Source: a virus
Direction: 5' to 3' (one strand)
IMG/VR virus record: IMGVR_UViG_3300017968_001235
Coordinates: 19,935 to 83,934 of that record
Length of the DNA stretch: 64,000 bases
Positions 15,476 through 24,054 of the stretch are shown here, in pieces. Numbering within the stretch: the first letter of the stretch is position 1; every line of letters begins with the position of its first letter. Under the pieces are notes generated by a model. The model saw nothing but the letters and a program-made list of their open reading frames with translations, was not told the DNA's origin and ran no database searches. Both the position numbers and the translations under genes were made by a program.

Positions 15476-16052
15476 TGTTAACCACTTTATTCATATCTTC
15501 AATACGTAACTTTGTAATGAAATGTACACGAGTTGTTTCACCTTTATTAAATGTACCGTGTAATTTTTCTGTATTAATCAAGTATGCTTTACCTGGTTGC
15601 AAATTATATTCTTTACCTTCAAAATTAAACATAGATTCATTGTTTGCTGTTATTGGCATATGAATCTTGTAAAATTCTTCATTGTCACTATGTAAATTTA
15701 TCTTAGTTTCAGGCGGGTGAGCAGTAATAACGGTTTGTCTTACAAAAGGCAATGCCTTTAAAAACTTTTCTGCAAATCCAAATATTAATTCTGTTGGAAC
15801 ATCAAACGTTCCTACAACATCATCACCTTTAGAAATATCGTATGGGGAACAGGGTTTCTTTGGATCTTTTAAATTACTTTGGATTGCCCAACCGTACACT
15901 TCACTAACATTATGATCTTTAGTGTCTGTATCAGCGTCAGGCGCCCACTTCAAGTAACTGAAATTTGATTGAACTGTATGATAGTAATGTTCTAATTCTT
16001 CCAACGAAAACTTGAAGTTATCTAATTCAATGACTTCAAAGTTCTCAGGCAT
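15459..16052 (-). CDS. Aspartyl/asparaginyl beta-hydroxylase-like 2OG-Fe(II) oxygenase
   Basis: A 197-residue protein with the double-stranded beta-helix signature: NLHSDNEEFYKIHMPI carries the HxD iron motif, and KLHGTFNKGETTRVHFI gives the distal His and the Arg that binds 2-oxoglutarate. Family members hydroxylate Asp/Asn residues in proteins or similar substrates. TAATG overlap with the propeller-like gene upstream and a 17-base overlap with the halogenase downstream point to one transcript. It is one of six such oxygenases in the island. Confidence 0.82.
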   Translation of the reverse strand: MPENFEVIELDNFKFSLEELEHYYHTVQSNFSYLKWAPDADTDTKDHNVSEVYGWAIQSNLKDPKKPCSPYDISKGDDVVGTFDVPTELIFGFAEKFLKALPFVRQTVITAHPPETKINLHSDNEEFYKIHMPITANNESMFNFEGKEYNLQPGKAYLINTEKLHGTFNKGETTRVHFITKLRIEDMNKVVNNEYTI

Positions 16053-17293
16053 TATTCCATTTCTAACTCAAATGCAATCTGCTTAGATTCCTTGTTTTTC
16101 AGATCAACAAATAACATCTCTGACTTAAGAACATTGTCAACTAAATCAAATCTAAATGGAACTGTTACTGCTTTATTTGTTTCTTTAGAAGCAACACCTA
16201 CATAAATGTTATTAGTTTTTAGATTGAAACTTTCTGTAACACCAGAATCGTTAACATCAAATACTGCACCTGGTGCAATGTTAGACATTGATGGATGCTG
16301 TACTGAAGGCATTAACATAATGCTATCACCTACAACAGGCATAGACCCTAATGATCTATCTGTTCTAGTTCTTTTAATTTCTAGTGTATCTAAATTTAGA
16401 TCAATTAGTTCTTGACACTTTTCCCAAGAACTATGTGCAATTAATCTGTTGTCAACAATAACCCCATTCTTGAAACCAAGTTGTCCAACTTCACTTTCTG
16501 AATCTTCAAGTACGTAAGGTACTGAAGTAATTTCATTGCCATCATAAATCCAAAAATGTAATTCTTTAGTTTCGCCCATTACTAATGGTAAGCCTACAAT
16601 TTTATCGTTGCGACTAATAGCACCGTAGAATGCACCTTTAACTGGAGCAGTAACTAATTTAGTAGAGTAATCGTCTAATGAAAGAACTAACAATTGGTCT
16701 GTTGGATTACCGTATGGGAAAAATGCTACTTCGTTAGTCTTTTCAATATATGTACAATGTACAGATGCTGTTTCGTCAGCAACATCACGTGCAATCATTT
16801 TTTCTGATTCTGTATCATAAATGATTACAACACCACTGTTTAATGGTGGGTAAATAATTTTTTTACCAACAACTACAGGTCTACCAAAGTTAAAGTGACC
16901 GCAGAATGTTTTAGGTGTTTCAACACCATGAATAGTAATTGCTTTATCTTGAATCATTTCAACTGTGTCAGTATCAAGGTCAACTTTAGCCATACGCACA
17001 ATACTATCTACGTGTTTCTTTTGTGTACGCATTACATAAGCATACTTGCCTACTACAGCAACAGCACGATATCTGTCACCGTCTTCACTTTGCTCACTAA
17101 AATCAATAAACTTTACAGTTTCGTTATCAGTGTTAATCTTTAAAAGACCGGCTTTAGCACCTGCATCTTTGTTGTAATCTCTATCGGTTTCGCCCTCAAC
17201 TCTGACCTTACCGTTAGTAACTACTGACAAAAATGTGCCATTTCCAATGTAATAAGGGTCGTCAAGCACGTTTGTATAATAAACATTTGACAT
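16052..17293 (-). CDS. Beta-propeller-like protein
   Basis: 413 residues built of repeated blade-like units: a four-strand pattern with VVGKKIIYPPLNSG, EVAFFPYGNPTD and KIVGLPLVMGET turns, roughly every 50 residues, and paired 'value plus label' strands (LLVLSLDDYSTK, IIYDTESEK). This resembles Kelch or WD-type propellers and the two proteins at 22816 and 24047. There is no signal peptide or catalytic motif. An ATG 12 bases upstream is in frame, but its own GGAG then serves as ribosome site for the ATG at 17293, so I start there. A late-promoter-like AATAAATA lies 24 bases upstream. Likely a binding or virion-associated protein, or a substrate of the surrounding oxygenases. Confidence 0.6.
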   Translation of the reverse strand: MSNVYYTNVLDDPYYIGNGTFLSVVTNGKVRVEGETDRDYNKDAGAKAGLLKINTDNETVKFIDFSEQSEDGDRYRAVAVVGKYAYVMRTQKKHVDSIVRMAKVDLDTDTVEMIQDKAITIHGVETPKTFCGHFNFGRPVVVGKKIIYPPLNSGVVIIYDTESEKMIARDVADETASVHCTYIEKTNEVAFFPYGNPTDQLLVLSLDDYSTKLVTAPVKGAFYGAISRNDKIVGLPLVMGETKELHFWIYDGNEITSVPYVLEDSESEVGQLGFKNGVIVDNRLIAHSSWEKCQELIDLNLDTLEIKRTRTDRSLGSMPVVGDSIMLMPSVQHPSMSNIAPGAVFDVNDSGVTESFNLKTNNIYVGVASKETNKAVTVPFRFDLVDNVLKSEMLFVDLKNKESKQIAFELEME

Positions 17294-17316
17294 ATTTTTC
17301 TCCATACTCTATACTA

Positions 17317-17324
17317 TATTTATT
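17317..17324 (-). promoter_or_regulatory. T4-type late promoter-like octamer (AATAAATA)
   Basis: On the minus strand AATAAATA differs from the late consensus at the first base only and lies 23 bases before the ATG at 17293, in the 26-base gap between two minus-strand genes. It would give the propeller-like gene a late start of its own. Confidence 0.45.
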
Positions 17325-18060
17325 TAATATGCGTGGTAATCCCAGCGAAGGTGGTAACATATTCTGGGTCGATTCTAGTTAAAAAATGCACTCGTTCGGT
17401 GGTTCCGTTGTTAATTGTGCTATGATTTACTATAGGATTAATCATATATATTTTGCCTGGCTTCATTACATACTTACGCTCGTCGTTTTCACCAAAACAG
17501 AATAGTGCTTGATCATTTGAGTGCATTGGAATATGCAACTTCTTATATGATCCATCATGATGATTATGCACACGGGTGCCTGGTGGATGCTTAATTGCTA
17601 GTAACTGTCTTAGTGCTGGTTCGCCCCACTCTTTAATCATCTTGTTTACTATACCAAATTTATATACACTCATAATTTTAGAATCAGCATAAAACCCATC
17701 ACCGTCGGCATCTAAATCGTATTTTTCTAATTCAGGATAATGTATAGGATTAACATGACGTTTTCCTGCACAAGGAATGTTACGTTCGGCAGGCCAAGAT
17801 ATTCCCCAACCGCTAACGTTGCCTTCGTAGTTTCCTACCCTATTTGTTTCAGTCCACATTTCAAAAATTTCTTTTTTAATGTATTCTTTTAATCCAAAGT
17901 GAAATTCTAAATGTGCTAGATCAGTTTTTAGTACATCATAATAATCTTCAAGCAACGAAATATCAATAGTTGCTTTAAACTCAATAATATCCCAGTCATA
18001 ACTATTAAGAAATTCTGGTGTAAAATCTTCTGGGTTGTAATCTGTTATGTATCTGTCCAT
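17320..18060 (-). CDS. Aspartyl/asparaginyl beta-hydroxylase-like 2OG-Fe(II) oxygenase
   Basis: 246 residues. The iron motif is in VHNHHDGSYKKLHIPM (H-x-D), and NHSTINNGTTERVHFLTR gives the distal His and 2-oxoglutarate Arg. The N-terminal 100 residues are longer than in its paralogs, with a Trp/Gly-rich patch (GNVSGWGISWPAE). It overlaps the phosphatase-like gene upstream by 16 bases. Confidence 0.82.
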   Translation of the reverse strand: MDRYITDYNPEDFTPEFLNSYDWDIIEFKATIDISLLEDYYDVLKTDLAHLEFHFGLKEYIKKEIFEMWTETNRVGNYEGNVSGWGISWPAERNIPCAGKRHVNPIHYPELEKYDLDADGDGFYADSKIMSVYKFGIVNKMIKEWGEPALRQLLAIKHPPGTRVHNHHDGSYKKLHIPMHSNDQALFCFGENDERKYVMKPGKIYMINPIVNHSTINNGTTERVHFLTRIDPEYVTTFAGITTHIK

Positions 18061-18512
18061 GTTGTCCTTAGCATTTCTTTTACATAGTAATAAGAATTAA
18101 CTGCGCCTGGTGTAGGCTTTTGTTCATCAGTATTTAACAAAGTTTCTTTTATAAAGTCTGCAACTGCTTTACTTCTTACTTGTCCTTTTATACAATAAAC
18201 ATGAACATTAGCATCTTCAGGAATAGTTTTTATAAATTTTACTAATTCGTCTGCCTGGTATCCACGCATTGCTTTTGCTTCAAACCACATATCAAAGTCG
18301 CCGCCCCACTTTCGAGTGTCCTCGGGAACATCGTCAAACTTTAATGTTATAACGTTTGAATGTTGTCTTTTAAAATACGGATCACAATGTGGGCCGCCTG
18401 ACGGCTCAATACAAATAAAGAAATCTTTTTTATTATCAACAGTTGTGTCGTCTATGTCATTAAACTTTGCATAGGTAATAAAACTTTCTTTTGATCTATA
18501 TTCTACTAACAT
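18045..18512 (-). CDS. Cysteine phosphatase-like (CX5RS) protein
   Basis: 155 residues ending in a P-loop of the tyrosine/dual-specificity phosphatase type: VHVYCIKGQVRS, with C107, R113 and S114 in exact CX5RS spacing after a hydrophobic strand and followed by a helix (KAVADFIKETLL), as in the family. The usual general-acid Asp is not certain; D99/D100 regions and an earlier loop are candidates. It overlaps hydroxylase genes on both sides (16-17 bases), so it is embedded in that operon. It could act on phosphoprotein, phosphosugar or RNA, or be a rhodanese-like protein; the sequence does not decide. Confidence 0.6.
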   Translation of the reverse strand: MLVEYRSKESFITYAKFNDIDDTTVDNKKDFFICIEPSGGPHCDPYFKRQHSNVITLKFDDVPEDTRKWGGDFDMWFEAKAMRGYQADELVKFIKTIPEDANVHVYCIKGQVRSKAVADFIKETLLNTDEQKPTPGAVNSYYYVKEMLRTTWTDT

Positions 18513-19164
18513 CTTCAGTCCATACCTTTCCGTACAAGTGTATTCTGTTTGTACTACCTTTGTTTTCTACACTATGCGGAATAGTTGTGTTGACAAGATA
18601 TGCCCAACCCGGTTCCATATGAAATTCTTCGCCTCCAATAATCCAATTACTATCTTCATTAGTATGAATTGGAATATGTACACGCAATTTGTCAGGTTGA
18701 TCTTGATGTGTAATTAATTTTGTTCCTGGGGTATGTATTGTTACCAACCACTTTTTACTTTTAAAAGGTAATTGCTTTACAAGTTCTAATCCGTATCCTG
18801 TAAAACATTTACGAGGATTTAATTCATCATTATCGTTGTCACGATATTCCTCTTTAGCACATCCTTGTTCAAATGGTTTAGGTCCAGGTTCATCACTGTT
18901 CCAACAAAGTGTATAGTATGCCGCATCATCTGGCAAGTAATGTCCTGTCTTTGCTTCAGGATCTACAATAGGAAACTTCCATACGTGATGATTTTCACCA
19001 ATAACAAACTTCCAATCAGAATAATTTTCTTCAAGAGTTTTATACCACTCTTGTATTTTTTCTACATCTACTTCAAACAATTTTTTAACTTTGAATCCTA
19101 AGTCTAAAGGTTCACAAGTTTCAATATATCGTTTGAAATCTTGGGTGTGTTGTTGCGTTTCCAT
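18496..19164 (-). CDS. Aspartyl/asparaginyl beta-hydroxylase-like 2OG-Fe(II) oxygenase
   Basis: 222 residues. LITHQDQPDKLRVHIPI holds the HxD motif; IPHSVENKGSTNRIHLYGK holds the distal His and Arg. A Cys- and Trp-containing loop (YYTLCWNSDEPGPKPFEQG) in the first half is not shared with the neighbours. Its start lies 44 bases inside the end of the upstream 489-residue gene. Confidence 0.82.
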   Translation of the reverse strand: METQQHTQDFKRYIETCEPLDLGFKVKKLFEVDVEKIQEWYKTLEENYSDWKFVIGENHHVWKFPIVDPEAKTGHYLPDDAAYYTLCWNSDEPGPKPFEQGCAKEEYRDNDNDELNPRKCFTGYGLELVKQLPFKSKKWLVTIHTPGTKLITHQDQPDKLRVHIPIHTNEDSNWIIGGEEFHMEPGWAYLVNTTIPHSVENKGSTNRIHLYGKVWTEDVSRI

Positions 19165-20590
19165 TTCTTACACTTTCATATAGATCAACTCCAATGTAAT
19201 CATGACCGTATAACACTAGGTCATCAGGTATGAGTTGTCTAAATACTTTCCACTTTTCTTCTAATTGCTCTGGTTCAACGTTCCAATGTAACATTTCGCT
19301 GGACCATATATTTGTAGTCCACAATACTTTTGTACCATGTACATTATTTATTTGGTCAAATAATAGGTTTGGCTCGTTAACAATATCAACAAGATGGAAC
19401 TCGTGTTTTAGTTCTTTATAACGTGACCATAAACGCTGGAATGCTAAACTGCCACCGTGTTCTTTCATTTCTTGTTCCCAGAATTGCTTGTAGTTTCCTC
19501 TATATGTTGAACTAAAGTTATATTCTAAGTCGTGTTCTAATAACCATTTATCTAAATCATAGCCATCCCACGTTTCAAGTAAGTGCTTTTTATAGTTTAA
19601 ACTTGCTTCACACCAATCAAAGTAATGTACAGTAGTGCCCCTATGGAATCCGTTGGCATTTAATATAGCAAGAGGCTTAAAGCCTGCGGCCGCAGTAAAG
19701 AAATGATCAATATACTTTCCGTTTGTACGCACACCTTCACCTGAAAGTGTTTCTGTGTTAAAAGCATATACCCTATCTTTTTCAATATCTTCTTGATATG
19801 CTAGTTTTCTTATCCAAGCGGCTTGACTTTGATTAAGTCCTTCGTCTTTAGTTTTATCTACCCACGCTTCTGCAAGTTTATCCGACTCTATGTATGGATA
19901 TAAAAATACTTTACAGTCACGCATATCATTATCTAAGTTGTCTATGGTAATGTTATTGCGTAATGCTAGATCAATCCAGTTACTTCCGTCTGCTGTTGTA
20001 GCATATTTTGACTCTCCGTTACCTGTTTTAATCCAGGCTGGCGTGTAATTGCTATGAATTGTTTCTTCACTTAGTTCATAATTTTGTAATGTTGGCTTAC
20101 GATCCCAGTATACACCTATTTCATCAAATGCTGGTTTGCCTAGTTCAACCCACTTAGCAATGTTAACAAACAAATACTGTCTATGTAGTCCTGGATAAGC
20201 ACCTGTTGTAAGATAGTGTTGCTTTTTCTTATCCATAATATGCCCTATTACAAAAAACTGCGGATTCTTTTCAGCATATTCTACACTTTTCTGCACTAAA
20301 CTTGGACCTCGATATAAAAGTAACCCTTGACAAGCAATCATAGCATAATCTTTTCCTTTTGCTAATGCTTCTTCAAGTATTGTTTCTACTTTATTATGGA
20401 ATCCTACATAATTACAGATACCCATCTTTAACATACGATTAATATAAAAGTATGTCATGTCAAATGTACGTTTTTGTAAAAATTTATTAGGTATATCTCT
20501 TGAAATATCTAAAATACCAATTGCAACTTTGTTATCAATGTTTAGATTCTCGTAGTATCTGTCTACTGTAATGCTATTCCAGTCTTTCAT
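19121..20590 (-). CDS. Large hypothetical protein, possibly glycosyltransferase-like
   Basis: 489 residues, no firm family. The start (IDNKVAIGILDISRDIPNKF) and KDYAMIACQGLLLYRGPS suggest alternating strands and helices, as in a Rossmann-type or glycosyltransferase fold. The second half contains GFKPLAILNANGFHRGTTVHYFDW and KVLWTTNIWSSEMLHW, resembling the ligand-binding half of a methyltransferase or glycosyltransferase. Six Trp residues cluster in the last 150 positions. It lies between two hydroxylases, separated from one by a single base and overlapping the other by 44 bases. Best treated as an unknown enzyme of the island. Confidence 0.55.
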   Translation of the reverse strand: MKDWNSITVDRYYENLNIDNKVAIGILDISRDIPNKFLQKRTFDMTYFYINRMLKMGICNYVGFHNKVETILEEALAKGKDYAMIACQGLLLYRGPSLVQKSVEYAEKNPQFFVIGHIMDKKKQHYLTTGAYPGLHRQYLFVNIAKWVELGKPAFDEIGVYWDRKPTLQNYELSEETIHSNYTPAWIKTGNGESKYATTADGSNWIDLALRNNITIDNLDNDMRDCKVFLYPYIESDKLAEAWVDKTKDEGLNQSQAAWIRKLAYQEDIEKDRVYAFNTETLSGEGVRTNGKYIDHFFTAAAGFKPLAILNANGFHRGTTVHYFDWCEASLNYKKHLLETWDGYDLDKWLLEHDLEYNFSSTYRGNYKQFWEQEMKEHGGSLAFQRLWSRYKELKHEFHLVDIVNEPNLLFDQINNVHGTKVLWTTNIWSSEMLHWNVEPEQLEEKWKVFRQLIPDDLVLYGHDYIGVDLYESVRNGNATTHPRFQTIY

Positions 20591-20591
20591 G

Positions 20592-21290
20592 TTACCCTCT
20601 ATTAGTATAGTAACTTTGTCTTAGCACGTAGAAAAAATCTCTAATACGTCTACCCAACTCATAATGTATAATCATATGAATGCGAGGCTTATCACTATTG
20701 TTCCAAACACTATGAACATTTGAAATATCCATTAAAAATGCACTACCATTATCTTCAAACGGTACAATGCCTTTGTCTTTAAAAATAAACTTACAACCTT
20801 CTGGATTATTCAAACTAATATTACAAACACTTAAACGTTTTTCTGTATCTGGCCTATCTTGATGTGGTAAAATATATCCGCCGGGTTCGAGCAACATAAA
20901 ACGTACACGGTTTAAGTATTCTGCAGGCCAAACATCTGTTAAAAACTTTTTAGTTACAGGACACTTATCTGCTACGTATGTCCAATTTAGTTCTTTAATA
21001 ATTTCACTACGCTCACCGTAAGTGTCAAGACTTTGTGTATCATCATTAAGTCCGTGTATTGTTAAACTTTTCCAACCTTTACCATATGTATCTTCTCTAT
21101 GCGAAAAAAACTTATCTGTAAGTGCTTCTGCTTCTTTATGCATTTCTTTCCATGGCTGGTTATCTAACGCACTTAGCCTAAAGCAAGGCCAACCACTTTC
21201 CATTATTACCCATTTAGGATCAAATTGTTCAGGGTATTGTACACTAATTGGGTCTTTATGTTGTTCAAAAAGTGTTTGAAGTTCAGTCAT
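20592..21290 (-). CDS. Aspartyl/asparaginyl beta-hydroxylase-like 2OG-Fe(II) oxygenase
   Basis: 232 residues. Iron motif in ILPHQDRPDTEKRLSV (H-x-D); distal His and Arg in SNVHSVWNNSDKPRIHMIIH. The region before it (GKGWKSLTIHGLNDDT) is nearly repeated in the paralog at 28363 (GKGWRSLTLHGHSS), so these two are closer to each other than to the rest. It is the first gene of this minus-strand operon, with GAGGAAAC before the ATG, in a 68-base divergent gap with a radical SAM gene. Confidence 0.84.
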   Translation of the reverse strand: MTELQTLFEQHKDPISVQYPEQFDPKWVIMESGWPCFRLSALDNQPWKEMHKEAEALTDKFFSHREDTYGKGWKSLTIHGLNDDTQSLDTYGERSEIIKELNWTYVADKCPVTKKFLTDVWPAEYLNRVRFMLLEPGGYILPHQDRPDTEKRLSVCNISLNNPEGCKFIFKDKGIVPFEDNGSAFLMDISNVHSVWNNSDKPRIHMIIHYELGRRIRDFFYVLRQSYYTNRG

Positions 21291-21346
21291 GTTTCCTCAT
21301 TTGAATTAAAGTATCTGTTAAATATACTTATCAGAACAGAAGGGTC

Positions 21347-21352
21347 TGTCAA
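21347..21352 (-). promoter_or_regulatory. Possible -35 box for the minus-strand oxygenase operon
   Basis: TTGACA on the minus strand lies in the 68-base divergent gap, about 60 bases before the ATG at 21290. The -10 is poor: AAGTAT at 17 bases or TATATT at 20 bases. A weak or activator-dependent promoter is possible. Confidence 0.3.
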
Positions 21353-21358
21353 AACAAT

Positions 21359-22393
21359 ATGAGATGCAAATATTTAGATAACCAAATTAATGTTGGAACT
21401 GACGGTCAGTATCGTCTTTGTTGTATGAGTTTAGAACCACCTAACAAGTATAACATCCGTACACATACTCCACAAGAATGGCACGACAGTGAATTCCATA
21501 GAGGCGTTAGAGAGCAAATGGAAAGAGATGAATGGCCAGATGCTTGTAAACGTTGTCAACATATGGAAGAACGAGGACTAGGAAGTCAGCGTCAAAAAAC
21601 ACGCAGGTATGGCCCTGGTCTTAGTCATTTAGATATTCGTGTAGGTAATAGTTGTAATTTAAAATGTATTAGTTGTTGGCATATGAGCAGTAGCAGTATT
21701 GCTGAAGAAGCCATTGCTATGAAAAAAGCAGGCATTGAACCATTACATGGTATTCTTGAAGTTCCTAATTTTAACTGGGGTACTGAAGAAGCATTTGATA
21801 AATTATTAGATTTGCCTTTACAAGAAGTGTATATGACAGGTGGCGAACCTATGATGGTAAAACACTTGCCTACTTTTTTAGAAAAACTTGATAGATCTGT
21901 AACAATTAGATTTAACACTAACTGCACTATTTGGAATCCTAAACTTGAAAAACTTTTAAGAGAATTTAAAATGGTTATTATGAGTTTTTCTTTAGATGCA
22001 ACTGATAGACGTATTGATTATATTCGTCATGGCTCTAAATGGGAAGAAGTAGAACGTAACGCACTACGTTGGGCAGACTTTTGTAAAGTTGATATTAGTC
22101 CAACAATTAGTATTTTAAACGCATGGTTCTATGATGATATTAAAGAGTATGCAGACAAACAAGGTTGGAAAGTTTTTGAAAACTTATTAATGTTACCTGA
22201 TTGGTTACATATTAAAAATGCTCCTGACGAACTTAAAAAGCAATTCCAAGGAGTTGACAAATGGTCTAATGATCCTGCTGATCCTGAAATTATTGAACAC
22301 TTTAAAAGATGTATAACAAGATTAGATAACTTTAGAAATATGCATATTAAAGATTATCTACTACCGGTGGCAAAAGCATATGGACTTGATTAA
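21359..22393 (+). CDS. Radical SAM protein with N-terminal SPASM/twitch-like cysteines
   Basis: 344 residues. The iron-sulfur motif that cleaves SAM is CNLKCISC (C99, C103, C106), followed by TGGEP. Before it lies an auxiliary-cluster-like set of cysteines (C3, C21-C22, C63, C66), in the CC...CxxC order normally found in C-terminal SPASM domains. Related enzymes modify peptides or carbohydrates. It is the first gene of the plus-strand segment and overlaps the kinase-like gene by 14 bases. The ribosome site is weak. Confidence 0.82.
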   Translation: MRCKYLDNQINVGTDGQYRLCCMSLEPPNKYNIRTHTPQEWHDSEFHRGVREQMERDEWPDACKRCQHMEERGLGSQRQKTRRYGPGLSHLDIRVGNSCNLKCISCWHMSSSSIAEEAIAMKKAGIEPLHGILEVPNFNWGTEEAFDKLLDLPLQEVYMTGGEPMMVKHLPTFLEKLDRSVTIRFNTNCTIWNPKLEKLLREFKMVIMSFSLDATDRRIDYIRHGSKWEEVERNALRWADFCKVDISPTISILNAWFYDDIKEYADKQGWKVFENLLMLPDWLHIKNAPDELKKQFQGVDKWSNDPADPEIIEHFKRCITRLDNFRNMHIKDYLLPVAKAYGLD

Positions 22394-22835
22394 AGAAAAT
22401 AAACAAAAGAAAAGAAGCGTATATAAACTTGAAGACCGTTATAGAAAGGTCTGGCACTTTAGTGATCCACATTGGTTAGAAGAACACGTTGATCTAGTTG
22501 AAGAAGTAAATCCAGGATATATTATAGGACAACATTGTGACGACAATGAAATGTATATTGATATGCTACCAATTGAAGGTACTCCTGCTAGTCAATTTCA
22601 ACATACTCCTGAGTTTATGAAAAAGATTTATCACTTCTGTATTGACAACATTAACGAAACATCACCATACGCACACGGTGACTGGGTACTAAGTAATATT
22701 ATTATTAACGGTGACAAAATGACACTTGTTGATTGGGATAATGTAAACTTATATCCACCTCACATGGTATTAGAAAAAATGCAAGACGATTTAAAAAGTG
22801 CCTTTGGAGATAAATTTGACCCCGCAAGCCTTTAG
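22380..22835 (+). CDS. Mini kinase-like protein (APH/choline-kinase type)
   Basis: 151 residues. YAHGDWVLSNIIINGDKMTLVDWDN holds the catalytic HGDxxxxN loop (H99, D101, N106) and the metal Asp (D118) of aminoglycoside/choline-type kinases. These proteins usually have 250-300 residues; here the N-lobe is cut to about 60 residues, with only a possible ATP Lys in YRKVW. It could phosphorylate a sugar or other small molecule, or have lost activity. It overlaps the radical SAM gene by 14 bases and the propeller-like gene by 20. Confidence 0.68.
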   Translation: MDLIKENKQKKRSVYKLEDRYRKVWHFSDPHWLEEHVDLVEEVNPGYIIGQHCDDNEMYIDMLPIEGTPASQFQHTPEFMKKIYHFCIDNINETSPYAHGDWVLSNIIINGDKMTLVDWDNVNLYPPHMVLEKMQDDLKSAFGDKFDPASL

Positions 22836-24054
22836 TTACCCTACTGTTGCAAACAATGGATTTATCTATTGTGCGCCTTACGGATTAAACGATGTAATTA
22901 ATTACATGATAAAGTTTGATCCTAACACGTATCAAGTAACTCGGATTCCTTTAGAAGTTAATAACTCTACAGAAAAATGGCAGAATGGTATTGTTTACCG
23001 TAACTTAATTTATTTTCTACCCTATAATGAAAGTAAAATATTAGTGTTAAACACAGATGACGATAGTGTAGAATATATTGAATTAAATGTTGTAGGAAGA
23101 GGAAAATATATCCAAGGACATATTTTTGATAATCGTATAATTGCATTGCCGTACGGCGAACACGAGTCATATAACTGGGCATTAGATTTCAATATGGATA
23201 CTAATGAAGTTAAGTTAAATTATTTAGAAGTAGATGACGATACTAAACGCTGGCACACTACACAAATGCTAGACGGATACATAATTGGTTTGCCGCGTGG
23301 AGAAGATTTAGAAACACATTTTAATCACGGCATTGTATATGACTGCTTTGATAATTCTTATGAACTAACAAATTTAGTTGATAAATGGGCAGACTACGAT
23401 AAAGAAAAATACTGCAACAAAAAATTTACTACTGTGGCAAAAGCAAACAAAAAATTATACGCTCCGCCGTATAGCGAATATCCTGGGTTTGATATTTTAG
23501 CAACTTATAAAACTAGATCTTTTGCTACTAGCGAATCTTGGTCTTTTACAAAAACTGGTATTACGTCTACTAGCAGAAAGTACTTTACACACGTTGTTGC
23601 TAGTAATGGCAAAATATTCTTTCCACCGGCAGGACACGACGAAGACTGGAGTGAAATGTTAATTATTGATAGTAACACAGACAAGTGGCACATTAAAGAT
23701 TTAGGCATAGGCAAAGAAAGTAAAAAATATTTTGCTGGGGTAGAAAACAGTCAAGGTAAATTGTATTTTATTCCAAGAGGTGGCTGTGTATGTGAGCCTG
23801 AGGATACTTGGAAAAGTCAAGGCGACCTAGCAGAAGTATTAGTAGTAGATACAAATACAGAAGAACACTATACAGTCGATGTTGGTGAATACTTTAAAGA
23901 CAATACTACTATTGAAAAATATAATAAATGTGTTATAATTAACGATATTATATATGCTTTTCCATACGGAGAAAGCGACAGTTTCCAAACTATATTAGTG
24001 TTTGACACTATTAAAGAAAAAGTTATCAAAACAATAGACTTAAACAATGTATAA
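22816..24054 (+). CDS. Beta-propeller-like protein A
   Basis: 412 residues made of blade-like repeats, each with a turn such as IYCAPYG, IYFLPYNES, IIALPYGEH, IIGLPRGED, LYAPPYSE, IFFPPAGHD, LYFIPRGG and IYAFPYGES, spaced about 45-50 residues. This gives roughly seven to eight blades. There is no catalytic motif. GTG 22798 is in frame, but GGAGA at 22806-22810 is correctly spaced for TTG 22816, so I start there. The next gene is a tandem paralog overlapping by 8 bases. Such propellers suit binding of glycans or proteins. Confidence 0.65.
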   Translation: MTPQAFSYPTVANNGFIYCAPYGLNDVINYMIKFDPNTYQVTRIPLEVNNSTEKWQNGIVYRNLIYFLPYNESKILVLNTDDDSVEYIELNVVGRGKYIQGHIFDNRIIALPYGEHESYNWALDFNMDTNEVKLNYLEVDDDTKRWHTTQMLDGYIIGLPRGEDLETHFNHGIVYDCFDNSYELTNLVDKWADYDKEKYCNKKFTTVAKANKKLYAPPYSEYPGFDILATYKTRSFATSESWSFTKTGITSTSRKYFTHVVASNGKIFFPPAGHDEDWSEMLIIDSNTDKWHIKDLGIGKESKKYFAGVENSQGKLYFIPRGGCVCEPEDTWKSQGDLAEVLVVDTNTEEHYTVDVGEYFKDNTTIEKYNKCVIINDIIYAFPYGESDSFQTILVFDTIKEKVIKTIDLNNV

